Assembly (NCBI RefSeq): GCF_023343835.1
Contig: NC_064433.1
Location: forward strand, 135,869,957-135,933,956
Reading direction: 5' to 3'
Length of the DNA: 64,000 nucleotides
From: Lagopus muta
Lineage: Eukaryota; Chordata; Aves; Galliformes; Phasianidae
Below the pieces are notes generated by a model that searched no databases, was not told the DNA's origin, and saw only the letters and a list, made by a program, of their open reading frames with translations. Of the stretch, positions 22,496-35,200 are shown in pieces; the stretch's first letter is position 1, and the number at the start of each line of letters is the position of its first letter. The position numbers and the translations under genes are program-made.

Positions 22496-24249
22496 GTGTT
22501 AAACTATTCTGATGGTGAAGTGGCATTGATATATATACTGCTTTGCTAGTAGTACTCAGAGACGTGAAGGCAGGGAGAATCAGTTAAAAAATGCTTTAAA
22601 AATTTGCATTCTAGTATCTCAAATCTTGAGAGGAGGGGGAAGGATGCACAGTCATATTAAAACTTTCTCACTCTTCGAACTTTCTGTATTTTATCTGCAC
22701 TGAGAACCTTCTTGCTTTTCTTTTTCTTTTGATCTAAAAATATCTTTAGGTGCTGTGTTCTCATAGCACACAGTAGCACACAGCTTCCTGCTGATGCTTT
22801 CTTTTTTTCTTTTTCTTTTTTTTTCCTGAATCAGTTGCATGCTTGTTCATGTAAACTGGTTCCAGTTAAGGTGTGAATGTTCACTTTGGGGTTTTATGTA
22901 AAAAAGTTTTATATTGGAAAAATAAGTTCTTTTTCGGACTTGGGTATTGTAACTGAAGTGAGGTGGTACATCAGGGCTTTGGAATAGAGGACTGTGTTGT
23001 GGTGAGAGAGATTCCTCAAATGCTCCAGCAGCAGATTGTCTTTCTGTGATGGTTTCAGAAACAGTTCCAACTCAGCTGTTTTGTGTAGATAAGAGGAAAA
23101 TTTCCATCTGAACATCAGGAAGCACTTCTGTGCTGTGCAGGTGACTGAGCTCTGTGTCGTCACAGGAATTGGCAAATATATTTCACCTAGTTATGTTTAG
23201 CAGTGATCTAAGATTTTTTCGTTAATATGAGACAGATCAAACGATTGAATTTTGTTGACACTTAATCATTAATTAATTTAGAAATTAATAAGCTCATTTA
23301 TTGAAATATGTAACGATTAAACTGCGACTTGATTACAGTTTCATGGATGACAAGATTTGCACTAACTTACTAACAGGATATCCTGTTAAATCAGTGTAGA
23401 AATGTGAAACAGATACTCACAGGAGCACACATGGATAACCAGAGATATGTGGACCCAATAAAATATCTCAGCATCCACACTTGTGAAACAAGCATGTATC
23501 ATTAAAGAACATATATGAATCGGGAGGTGGATGGAAGAAGAGTAAGCTAGCCTATCCTTAGCATTTCTCTCTAGTCGAGTTCAGAACAATACTCACAATA
23601 CATTGGCATTCCTCCATGGGTGATGACTGAGGCTGACTCAAGTGAGACAACTTTGCCCTGGCCACTGTTGATAGAGAGCCCTGAGGATTTGGTAACACGT
23701 GGGAGGCATGTATCTCAGGGAAATAATGTTGTGATCCATGAGAGCTCAAAGGGCCTCCCTTAGAATCGCAATTTATAGGAGTATTGACTTTTGACAGGTG
23801 CTTTTTCATACCATACGTGTGATTCTGGTGTATGTGAGTGACCTTTTACTGCCCTGATTTTGAAGCCAGCACTTGTCAAATAACTTGTGGGGATGCATGA
23901 CTCTGTTCCTAGGAAATAAGTCTTTGTTGGGTCATCTGCTGCTTGCTGTATATGGCTATCTGAATGATGTAAACCTAATGATATATATATTTTTTTTCTT
24001 AAAATAATAATTTTAATAGTTTTGGTATTTAGATTTGTTCTCTGCAGCAGGTTTTGATTTGTTGCGGTAGTGATGAGTGCAGAGTGATTCCATCGAGTCC
24101 TGTGGTTGGTATCAGAAGTAACCAAAATCACACTTGGATTCAGTTTTTTTCCAAGAGTTTAATTTTAGAAGACTTTTCTCTTTAACACATGCACCAGTAT
24201 GGTTACCAGAGATGCTTACAGATGCTGTATGGGAAGTGCTGAACCACGG
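22496..24249. other. Intergenic stretch
   Basis: AT-rich single-copy-looking DNA apart from the short CR1 piece at 23.10-23.16 kb. It includes a very AT-rich block with TTAATCATTAATTAATTTAG near 23262-23282. No exon-like frame was seen. Confidence 0.55.
23096..23160 (+). mobile_element. Short CR1 fragment
   Basis: CCATCTGAACATCAGGAAGC followed by ACTTCTGTGCTGTGCAGGTG matches the CR1 motif that precedes 'gagcactgg' in other copies. Neither end is preserved. Confidence 0.55.
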
Positions 24250-24575
24250 CCTGAACCTCTGATTGATCACCTGAGGTGAGCAATGAGTCAGCCATGGAAG
24301 CACAGGTGAAGGCAATTCACCCATTTAAGACCCATTTAAGAGCTGACTACCAGTGGGAAAGGATCTCTTCTGGAGATCTCTCCTCTGGAGTTTTGTAGTG
24401 AGCCCAGGACAGGGGCAAGCCTTCTATCTATTCTCTTTTTGTTATTATAACCTGCTTTGCCAAACTCTTTTGTTTATTTTATAATTATAACATCTTTATA
24501 TTCATTGAGTATACAGGTGCTTAATCTTCCTTGCTCAAAAGTCTTCGGAGAAACTTGTTTTAAGTCAATAAAGAA
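24250..24575 (+). mobile_element. Possible solo-LTR remnant
   Basis: ATCACCTGAGGTGAGCAATG, the paired ACCCATTTAAGA units, GGAGTTTTGTAGTGAGCCCA, ACAGGGGCAAGCCTTCTATC and a stretch ending CATTGAGTATACAGGTGC resemble an avian LTR as I remember it. Termini and flanking duplication were not found and no coding part is present. Could be unrelated single-copy DNA. Confidence 0.3.
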
Positions 24576-25908
24576 AACACAATTTCCTTTCACTTCTTGC
24601 TACTCATAATAAAATATGAAGCTGTCCAAGTTGAATTTTAACCCTACAAAAAGTATTTTGCACTGTAAAAGGCACCATTTATTACAAAGCTCTATTACTG
24701 TCTACAGATAGGCTCCTCCATATGTAGAAGCTGTGGCATAGAAGTAAGACTTGCTCCTAAGAGATAATTTCTGCTTTGTTTAGATTTTCTTTTGGATTCT
24801 GTGTCCCTCAGATTTCTTCTGAGAAGCATATGAACTGGTTATGTTGGCTAGTATGCAAAGTAATATGGTTCCACAGGGGCTACCGAAGTAGAGGTAAAAT
24901 CCAGAAAAAGTAGAGGTGATGAGCCAAGCTGGGTGTGCTGGGAGACTGAAATGCTCCTGGCTTCCTTTGCCACCAGTCTAGACTATATCATTGGCCTTGG
25001 TTCAGGAGGCCAAAGGAGTCTACAGTAGCCCCTGCGCTGACCCTAGGTGGCTGTGTTTGAGGATGTGTGTACACAGGCTAGGAGGTATCTCGGTTAGAAG
25101 AGGATTCTGTGAAGTCCTCCCTGTAGGGACCCAGCAGCCTGACCTTTTCAAAACAGTGACTGCTCCTAAACCCTCCATTACTCAGAACTGAAAATTCTTT
25201 GTGCATGTTTTCATACACAGAGCTACAGCACTGAAACAAACAAAAAACCCCCCACAACTATTTCATATGCCATAATGGTAGCGCTTACTGTTTAGTACAG
25301 TAAAGGTACAGGAACAAAAGACAGTGGGATAACTGGATGAAGAGCGAAGGAAGAAAGCAGACCATACTTGTGAATCATAACATATGCATGGTCTGATATT
25401 TTAAGATTATAAGATTTTTGATGCTTGGGGCATGGGGCTGAATGGAAGCGTTTAAGTAAAAAAAACCTGTTGTTCAGTTGAAATGTGCATTGTAATTGTG
25501 TGTGACAGGGCTGTGTCTGCTTGATTAATTTGGAAAATTTGCTTTCTAAATTCACTAAAATAGTGAATAATATGAAAACTTTATCTCTTGACTAAGAGAT
25601 TGAGTCCCTATTGCAGGGAGTGCAGCTGGAGCAGATGCACACTTGATATTCATCTCCCTTGGCTTTGATGAGTACTGCTTGCTACTGCAGGTAGCAGCAT
25701 GGACAAAAAGTAATCCATGGCACTCCTTCTGGTTAGCTGATATGAAATCCAATTTGTTGGCATTTCTTTTGAAGAAGTAAGCGTTTTGATTGTTCTATTG
25801 TTAAGGTGCAAAATTTGAAACAGTTGTATACAGAAAATACCTTGGACTTCTCTCAGGTCACTGTCTCAGAGATGCAACCTGCTTACAAGATGTTATACCT
25901 TGCCATTT
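24576..25908. other. Intergenic stretch
   Basis: No gene or repeat recognised. Average composition. Confidence 0.55.
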
Positions 25909-26135
25909 CACAGAATCACAGAATCACAGAATTGCAGGGGTTGGAAGGGACCTCCAGAGATCATCGAGTCCAACCCCCCTGCCAAAGCAGGTTCCCTACA
26001 GCAGGTCGCACAGGTAGGCATCCAGGCAGGTCTTGAACATCTCCAGAGAAGGAGACTCCACCACCTCCCTGGGCAGCCTGTTCCAGTGCTCCGTCACCTC
26101 ACTGTAAAGAAGTTCCTTTGTATCCTTCAGTTCCA
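25909..26135 (-). mobile_element. CR1 fragment with triple octamer tail
   Basis: The plus strand reads CACAGAATCACAGAATCACA, then GTTGGAAGGGACCTCCAGAG, GAGTCCAACCCCCCTGCCA and CCTGGGCAGCCTGTTCCAGT. This is a 3' end in reverse orientation with at least three tail units. Well preserved, hence probably one of the younger copies. Confidence 0.95.
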
Positions 26136-28479
26136 CAAAGAAAATGAATCAATGACTGAGTGAGGTGCAATGTATGCAAAGCAGAGAATGTCCACGATGA
26201 CTAATGTAAGCTTATCTACTTCAACTTTTGGCTTCCTTTGAAAGTGATTTTGTGGCATCTTCGGAATCATTTTTCTCCCCCTGTCTTTATTGGTGTGATT
26301 ACCATTACCCTCTGAATGTTCTCTCTTTACTGATAGAGCTGCTTTAATGAATGTGTGGTCCATATCTGACCCTTGCATATGTCAGCATGTATGTCAGAGA
26401 AGCACTTCTCTATTCATAGTTAAAAAAAATATTGCCACGAGCAGTAGATTAAAATCTCACATTAGCTAAGTGTTAGAGACATCACAATCACTGGACTGGC
26501 AGGTGCACTGAGTATTTTGCTTAATCACATTTGTATTTGGGCAGAGTTGTGCTCACAAGGTGAATCCCCTCTTATGACATCCCTCAGTGCATGTTTAAGA
26601 GTGAGAACTGAGCATGCTTTTTCTCCAGACAGATGGCTGAGTCTGTGACTCATTCATTGGGGCTCTGCTGACTCCTGTGTTAAGACAGCACTGACTACTG
26701 CAGACATTAACCTGAAGTTCCAAACTGTTTTTTGCTTCCTTGCTTTAGTTCCAATTTGCTGGTTTAAAGATGGTCTGATGTGACAAATAGGCATGGCTCT
26801 GCATCCTATAAATAAATGAGTACTCTGATGTTCTGTCAAAGACTCCTCACTGAGGCTGAGATAGATCACATCTTTACTGTACAGCAGAGAGAGATGCTTG
26901 TGAGCCAGGAAAGGTTGTCAGTCCCTGATACATATCAGTCCCAGCCATGTGTATCAAGGAGATCAGTAGTGAGAGCAGAACCTGATGATCCTCTGCATGA
27001 GGAAAGAAGTTCAGTAAATAGGATAAATACAGATCTCTCTGCAGTTGGCTACAATATATTATGTTATGTATACACACTGTTTATGTACAATATATAACAA
27101 TATATAAAAATCCTTTTCAGGAAAAGCCTAACTAAACATTAACTAGATCTGCCAGTAGTGATTACGTAAATTACATAGGTGACTGGAGGTGTGCTAGTGT
27201 ATGTTCTAAAACAGCATGTTGTAGTGAAAGGAGACTTTATTGTTCATTTTATTCAGCTTCAACTGGCATTGCTTTGCTTGCACTAACAAGTAGGAGTAGA
27301 AATCATGATAATTTTACTAGATGTAAGTAGTCCTTAAGAATAGAAATACTATTTCTATTTTCTTACCAGACCAAAGAGGAGTTCTGCTGGTGAAGGTTAA
27401 CTGCTGGAACTGCAATACTTTAATTTAAAGGATGCTCTCCTGCCCTCTAGTGTTAAAGTCATTCCAGATCACTGTGCAATTTTTGTCTCCAATTGCCTGA
27501 CTTTGTGTGTGTGAGAGAGAGAATTTCTGTTGTCTCTGGGAAAGCTGAAAACTTACAGACTGATCCTTAGTCTAAGTGGAAAATGACATGGGGAGATGAA
27601 GAGGTTTTGAGCTTTCAGTAGTTGTCTGCGGTATTTCCTTTCTCATAATTATTACTGCATTCTCTCTCTCTCCCCTGATCTTTCAAGAGGATGACACAGT
27701 AGGTTGAAAAAACGTGTGAAGATGTTTATTAGGCAGTGATTTAGAAAAAGAAAACAACACATCTAATAACATTCAGTTTTCTGTTGATCCAAATTGCTAT
27801 GTAAGCGTCAAAAGAAAATACAAGTAGAATAGCTCTGTCTTTAAAAAATCTGTATAGAAATAAAAGAATGAACTTTGGTGTTCTTAGCCAAGAATAACTG
27901 TGAGTGTGTTATTTATACTTATTGACTAAGCTTGCCTTTGGAACACAGAAGGAAACTTGGGAACCTGATTGATGGCACCATCAGCAATGAGAAAACGTGC
28001 AGAGAGTTTCTGAGGGAAGAATAATAACTGGTCTGCAGGGACTGAGTATACTTTTAACATGGATAATCTCATCCTTTTCAAATGAAGATTAGTAAGATTA
28101 GGGATTACATATTTTTAATGCATGGAATAACAAAATGTATATTCAAACTCAGCTCAGTGAACTCGAGCTGATCTGGCGAAGGCAACACAAATTTAAGCAT
28201 CTGTGCCTGTGAAGCATGTCTTCCTTCATTTGCCCTGGAGTCAGTCTGACTGCAGTGCTGCACCTTTCACAAGTTCAGGCTCTTAATTAGCCACTTCTTT
28301 TGCTGTGTTTTTATTTGTTCATTCTTTCTTTATTTGTGGTTTGCTAATGGAAGTCCTCATTAACTTCAAGTCAAACCAGATACTTTACATGAGGTTTTGG
28401 CTACATATGGTTTGTTTAATCTGGATTTGCAATGGCAATTGTAGTCTTTGGAGAACTGTACCTATTGTCTTGAATGTTT
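26136..28479. other. Intergenic stretch
   Basis: No gene recognised. It has TATA-rich runs at 27052-27110, a short GT/GA run at 27505-27522 and a (TC)n run at 27660-27675. Confidence 0.55.
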
Positions 28480-28800
28480 CATAAAATCATCATAGAAGAT
28501 TTGGGTTGGAAGGGACCTTTAAAATCACCTGGTTTCAACCCCCTGCTATGGCAGGGACACCTCCCTCTAGACCAGGTTGCTCACAGCCCCATCCAGCCTG
28601 GCCTTGAATGCTTCCAGGGAGGGGGCATCCACAGCCTCACTGGGCAACCTGTTCCAGTGTCTCACCACCCTCACAGTAAAGAATTTCTTCCTAATATCTG
28701 GTCTAAACCTACCCTCTTCCAGTTTAAAATCGTTTCCCCTTGTCCTATCACTACATGCCCTTATAAAATGTCCCTCTCCAGCTTTCCTGTAGGCCTGGTT
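28480..28800 (-). mobile_element. CR1 fragment
   Basis: It contains GGGTTGGAAGGGACCTTTAA, CTAGACCAGGTTGCTCACAG, CCCCATCCAGCCTGGCCTTG and CTTCCTAATATCTGGTCTAA. The same subfamily as the copy at 41.06 kb, with near-identical blocks. The tail octamers at 28480-28500 are worn. Confidence 0.95.
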
Positions 28801-31800
28801 ATCCTCATAGATAACAAAAATGTTGTAGAGCTGATGGCGTTGTCAAGCTTCGTTTTGCTATATAAGTATTTTATTTATGCAGCCATTATGCCTAAGATCT
28901 GAAGTTTCTCTTCCACTTCCTTTCCAGATTCTTCTGCCCTTGCTTTTTACTCTCCTGTACAATACTTTAGATGCAGTTCAATCTCTTCCTTTCTGGTTTT
29001 CCTAAATGGTTGTCACCATAAAGAGCTGACATGTTGCACTATACAAGTGATGTAAAAACGAGAGTAGTAAGATCATGTATTGGTCACATTTGTAACAATA
29101 GGCCTGGCTGGGGAAAAAAGAAATTGTATAGAGACTCTTTGTTCAAATAAAATGTCATCAACAAATCTGTCATCTGGATCTCGTTTAGATATCCATATTA
29201 TGTGCCAATAGCAGATTTTGCTAGTGGGTTGTTTTTTTATTTCTATTTTCATTTTTGATAAGCTGCAGAATAATCCTCCAGCAAAAAGCAAAGGTGCTGC
29301 TAAAGAACACTAGGGGTCACTGTTAAACGCCATTTATTGAGCCTCGGGGCAACTTACAAACGGAACCTGTGTTCCTCACATCGATATATTGAGAATTTCA
29401 AGAGCTGGATATATTTTGTTTCACCTGAAGGAAGATAAGCAAACAGAAAGCAAGGCTGAGCTAGGAAGACAAAGTCTCTCTTCTGTTCTGTGAGCTGTCT
29501 TTACAAGGGCAGAACTTCTGTTTGCCATCTTCTGTTTGCTTGTTTGACACTGCTTCCAGTGACTGTACAAATGATTCTTGTCCTCTTGTGGTGAGCAAAC
29601 AGAGAAGGACCCTGCCTCCTGCTGGGTGCATGGAACCAAATGGGACCTGGAGTGCCATGGAGTGATATCAGCCAGCAGGTGCTAAGAAGGTCTCCCAGCA
29701 GTGGTACCTTTAGCTCTTGTTCAGCATGGCCAGGCAGGCAGAGCCCCATTCCCTGGGCATTTCATTTTCTAACAGTGATTAAGGAATTCTTCACAAGTAT
29801 TTTAGGTTTGGAAATAATCACCTCTATTTTTTTAGGCCAACAAGAAATGGGAGTTGCATCAGCCCCAAGTGTTTGTCCTGAGTACCATGGGAAATTAGAA
29901 AGCTTTCTGTAGCCTTCATTACTTTCATCTTGTGCAGTGTGGGAAGCTGCAGGCGCTGGCTTGCACTGCAAGGGCACACCTCTTTGGGTCATATGTCTTT
30001 CCTCAGCAATATCACCTTGTGCGATCAAGATGTACTGCAGGGGAGAACTGCAACCCCAGAAAGTGTCTCTGCCAGCGTGGGTCCTTTTGGCTTGTGTGCT
30101 GAGTGGAGGGAGGAGGGAGATCTGGTGAGAGGGTTGGACAGTGCTGTGTTGGGGTGAAATCCCCTCTGTTCTTCTCCAGATGGATGAAGGAGCAGCTCTG
30201 TGTATAAATGCTGGTATCGGAAGTTTGAAGTGCTCCTGGTGTTTTGCAACTGTTGAGTAGCTGGCGATCTTTTATGATTTTAGAGATCTTTAAACTGAAA
30301 GTGAGATGAGCAGAGAAATAGTGGAGCCCTGCCCCACAGTGCCTACAATATGTGGTTGCTTCATGAGGAAAGCCAGAGCTGTAGTGAGCTCTTACAGCAA
30401 GGCTTTACAGTAATGCCTCTGTTTTACTAGCTGCTCATGCTTGTGAGGCCCCACAGTATTATCCCTCTGTCAGCTTGGATTTATTAGATTTAAAAGCTAT
30501 GCCCAATCAATGCAAATATTTTAGGGAATGTTTTAGGCATCAGTGGGTAGAACTGCAGTGGTTTGGTCATTAGGCAGGAAATGAGACAATTGCTGCTCCA
30601 AGCATTTCCACAGGTGTCTATAGGGAAAAACCCGGTTTTGATGGACAGCTTATAGGATCCTTAACTCATCTGTTCTTGAAATTTTACATGGTAACCCTGT
30701 GATTAAATTATCTTCAGACAGGAGATAATAAATTTGAGAGAAATAAATATGACAAGTTGGAAGAAAAACACAGAGCTCTCAACATAGGCATGAAAGAGAT
30801 GGAAGTGTTGCTCAGGGAGCTTCTGGAGGCAACAGAGGTGTGTGTAATAAATACAGTCCTAGAAACGTTGCTGGTCTGTAAACCCTTAGCAGTTCAATTC
30901 ACTGCACTCTGAGACGCTGAGGATATATTTTTTGCTGCTTTTAGAAAGCAGAGGAATAACGTTATTGGTGCTATGATTGCTCCTACAGTAAAGGCAGTCA
31001 GTAATACAAGTTGTTATATCCGGTTCTGTTTGTGAGCTGGTAAAGAAAATGCGAGCATACTTTACTACTCATATTGATCACAAAATGTAAAGCAGGTGAC
31101 TTTTCACCTGGGCTGAGAGTAAGTTTCATGCTTCACTCTTTCAAAGCAAGACTCATGAGCCTTATGTTAACGTGCACTTGAAACTGCTTCGTTTCATTTC
31201 TGCTAGTGGTATTTCTCAAAGCACCATGGCTGCCAGTGCTTGCAAGACGTGTGTGAGTATGGGACCTGCCTATGTTTTGGATTGCACTGTGCTACAGTTA
31301 GATACATTTTACAAAAAGCAACAAATTCCATTGAAGAATCTGCCTTAAAACGCATCTCACCAGAATCATAAGGCAGCAACTGGAATGTTGTTTGTCGAGT
31401 TCAGGCTTCATATCTCATTTGTTCCTATTGGGTTCATTAGTAGATTCTGCACTTGCCTCAGGCAATAGCAACATGTTTCTTCGTGATGAAATGTGATCAG
31501 TTATTTGGATGTTGGTAGTAAGAATATAGGTGGCGTTTCTGTTGGTTTGGCATGAGTCTTAAGAGTTGCTTTTTTTCTAACTATGGACTTGGTTGTTTTA
31601 GCTTCTAGAATAATGCACTGGAAGCCCAGTACACCAGCCTTGTGTGCTCTTGTTGTATGCTTTATGATCTTTGTGAAGTGACTCACTTTTAGCATGTGTT
31701 CTCCTGCCCAACGGTTCTGGCAAAGCCTTCACCTGTTAACTTGATTGGACTTCACTCTTGTGATGCATGCAGATCTTCATCTCTGTATGGACTTTGCTTA

Positions 31801-31828
31801 AAATCTGCTTGGAGATCTTGCAGATCTA
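28801..31828. other. Intergenic stretch
   Basis: No gene recognised. Several overlapping frames of 60-90 codons at 29.4-30.25 kb occur on both strands with no family resemblance; read as chance. Confidence 0.55.
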
Positions 31829-32047
31829 GTATCACAGAATGACCTGGGTTGGAAGGAACCTCAAGGATCATGAATCACCAACCCCCCTGCCACATGCAGG
31901 GCCACCAACCTCCCCATTCAATACTAGACCAGGCTGCCCGGGGCCCCATCCAACCTGGCCTTGAACACCTCCAGGGACGGGGCATCCACAACCTCTCTGT
32001 GCAGCCTGTTCCAGCACCTCACCACACTCATAATAAAGAACTTAAAG
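31829..32047 (-). mobile_element. CR1 fragment beside a long T run
   Basis: It contains ATCACAGAATGACCTGGGTT, GGAAGGAACCTCAAGGATCA and CCCCATCCAACCTGGCCTTG, ending near AATAAAGAACTT. The truncated inner end lies about 160 bases from the T47 tract. Confidence 0.93.
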
Positions 32048-32191
32048 GTTAAGCTGACACCTCAGCACTATCATACTAAAGAACAGCAGGTTACACCTGG
32101 AGGCTGGGCCTGTGCATCTGAGGAGGGACCTGCAGAGAGATCCCAGGTTCTGTCTCTCATAATCAGCTTTCTCTCAAAATCACCAGATTTC

Positions 32192-32206
32192 ACTTTTTTC
32201 TTTCTT

Positions 32207-32255
<49 letters not shown>
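32192..32255 (+). repeat. (CTTT)n followed by T47
   Basis: A CTTT-type stretch passes into an unbroken run of 47 T (32209-32255), the longest homopolymer in the window. On the minus strand it is an A47 run, so it may be the tail of a retroposed RNA, though no AATAAA precedes it. Simple slippage is equally possible. Confidence 0.9.
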
Positions 32256-35200
32256 CAGCAGATGCAGGGATTGTTTTGTGTTTGCAAATAGCCAGAAGGG
32301 AATTCCTCTGGAGGAGGAAAACTTCTGTTGCCATAGAGCCAGATTCTGCATGATGCTCTGTCATTTTCCCTCCTCTTGCGTGGAAGCAGATGATAGGAAA
32401 GGACTGAGGCTTGACATATCTCAAGGTCATTGCATGTGTGTGGCCATGCTAGGTTAACCACAACAGCAGTGGGGTGGGAGGTAGAAGGAACATATCTGGC
32501 AGGCCTTTCCGAGCACAGAACCATGCACAAGGGGCAGCTTTCTCCAGCTTTTTGTCCCAGTCTCTACAACCTAAGCAGCCCTATGCGGTCTTCTGAATGA
32601 GCTCATTCTGATATTCAGGCTTTTCATTCTCATGAACTCAGCTAAGTTGAATTGTTTAGTCTTGCAGAAACTGTGAATTTGAAAACCACTTCCTAGAGCT
32701 TCACACGTTGGCCACAATCAAATTAACAGGGTCATTCTGTACAAGTGAATCACAAGTAGCAAGGCTTTAAATGAAGTGGGCGTTTCACCTCCCTGGGACA
32801 CAAGTTCCTCATTTGGAATCTAGACGGAACGTATTTTTCTTGTGTGAAGAGAAAACTGTCATTTCCTTTTCTATTTATGAGATTTGCTCAATATGTATTA
32901 CAGGAGACACATGGCATTCAGCAGCGATCTCGGTCACCTCTGTAGACAATAGGCTATACTTATTAACTTCCCAGTCCCTCTAAGGACATTCAAATGTGTT
33001 TCCAGAATTGTAAGCTGTCTATTGCACTCTTTGCAAATTTATTTCTCCATTTGCATAAATGAGCCAAGTTATATTTCAAGTTAAACAGAACGCTGCTTTG
33101 AGAGGACAGGGAGCTGGAAGGGAGTTCAGCGAATTGAACTAATCAAGAGAAATCCAAGGCTTTTTACTGCTTATCATATTTATGTTGACCAGTCAGTGCA
33201 TGGTTTAAGGGAAAAAGTTAAAGGTGTAACACAAAAAATGTGCCTGGGAGCAGTGAAGTGGCTGAAGCCTCCTCCCATCCACAAAGGTCGAAGAATAAAG
33301 CTGAAAGGTGGGACATGACATGCTTAGAGATGCAGACTCCCCATGAGCTTTTGTTAGGTCAATTGAAATGCAGTACTTCTCCCTCTTAATTGTTAGTCAC
33401 ACCTGTCCCCGTATGTTTGCTCAAGTTTATTTTGTGCAGCTGCTGCAAGCCCATGCCAGATGGTAACCTAGCTCCTGGAGTGTGCAGCAAAGAAGTGAAG
33501 GAACGTGAAGGCCCCAGGTCCTCTGCAACTGCCTCTTCTTCTCCAAGGCCCTGATCCTTGAACTCAAGGGGGCTTCTCTACTGGAAGAGATAGTAAAGTC
33601 AACTTTGCCTGCTTTAACCCAGCGTGATTCCCTGCCCTTCGATTTTCGTGGCTTCAGCTTCTTGTGGTTGAGAGTGTGGTCAGATAAGGAATGTTTTGAA
33701 AATAGAAGCAAACATTTTGATTTGAACTTGATTATCTAATTAAGATGCAGAACCATATTTAGCCAGCCGACAAAAGCTAGTTTGATGTTTTGCTTTTGGT
33801 CTGACAGCACAGTGTGCTTTGAAACAGTGCATTTTATTTGGGCACCTGATTTTAAACTTCCAGATTGCTTTTTCCTTTAACTCCCATATGGTTTGTCATA
33901 TAAGCCAAGTATGTTGTGGTGAGAATGTTTGTTGCACAGGATATGCAGACCAAATGCATCTAATTCTAATATCGGAGGTAACAGCATGCAAAGTAAAACT
34001 TAGAAGACCTAATTACAAGCAGGATTTTTACAAAGGGTATATGTTTACAAACTCGGCTCGAGAAGATATTTATCATTCTGAGAAATGATGAACATAAAGT
34101 CATGTTTACAGTGTAATAATTAGTTGCATCAGGATAATATGTTATGTAATGGAAAAAATGTGCAAGTGTGTACCTATACCAGCCTTGGTCCTTTTCTCAG
34201 AAAGGTCAGAGGATGAAAGTGTTGTGCCCTGTCAGGCAGCCAGCACCATTTTACAGCTGTTACTAGCTGCACTTGGCACAGAGGAAATAGGCCCTTGCCT
34301 ACAGCTCGCAAAATCTAAGTCTGAAACGAGTTGCACAAAGCATTCAGCTCAGATCCCTAGCATACTTACATCAGTCTAGGTTCGAGTCTAGGCTGGCTCT
34401 GTTTGCCAGCACCTGTTTTCTGGAATTTTGTTTGATGTTCAGCAAAGTTTTGTATGGATCTTTTTTTTTTTAACCCATATCTGAAGACTTACAAACTTTT
34501 GCAGGTTTTCATGACTGGCATTACAATATGATCTATGTTTTATACTTTTTTTTTTTTGGCTGGTGTCTTTAAGGGTTTGCAAATACTAGTTTTTATTTCT
34601 CACAGTTGAGGTGAGGCTTGCTTTGGCTGATGTTCCAACATAATCTGAGGGACAGGGAGCTGACTTCATTGTTAGTGCAGATACACCTGAATGTTACCAA
34701 TTACATGGTCTGGACTGCTTCCATCTGCCAGCCTGTGCATCTTCTCATGCTGTTACATTAATTAATTGATCATGCTTTGTCTAGCCTAGGATATAGCTGT
34801 GGAAATAAAATACTTTAACTATTGGCTGCTAATATCTTCCAGAAGTGCAATTTAGGTTGTAAGAGTACTGCAAAACACCATTAGAGGTCTGAGCTTTATC
34901 TTAAATCAGTTATCCAAAGTTCACTAACTCAGGTCAAAACAGCAGCAAAGATGAACTAATATGAACTTTAATTTCACATAAGAAGATTACTTTAAAGACT
35001 GTATGAACGTGCTTAGCAACATGAAGATCAAACCGTTGCAAAAGACGTAAGCTAGCAAAGCTGCAGAGACTCTGTTTGGTGGGTAACCAGTATTTCCTGA
35101 AGGTTATACCCTCTTTGCTTTTCTTTCACAGTGGGTTTTCACAGGTGTTTCAGCTACAGCTGCATGCAGTTTGTTATGTACGTGTCCCCAGCAGCTGGCC

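Noticed and set aside
32071-32430. 119-codon frame with a poly-lysine run, and its plus-strand poly-phenylalanine partner
   Set aside because: Created by the T47 tract; not coding.
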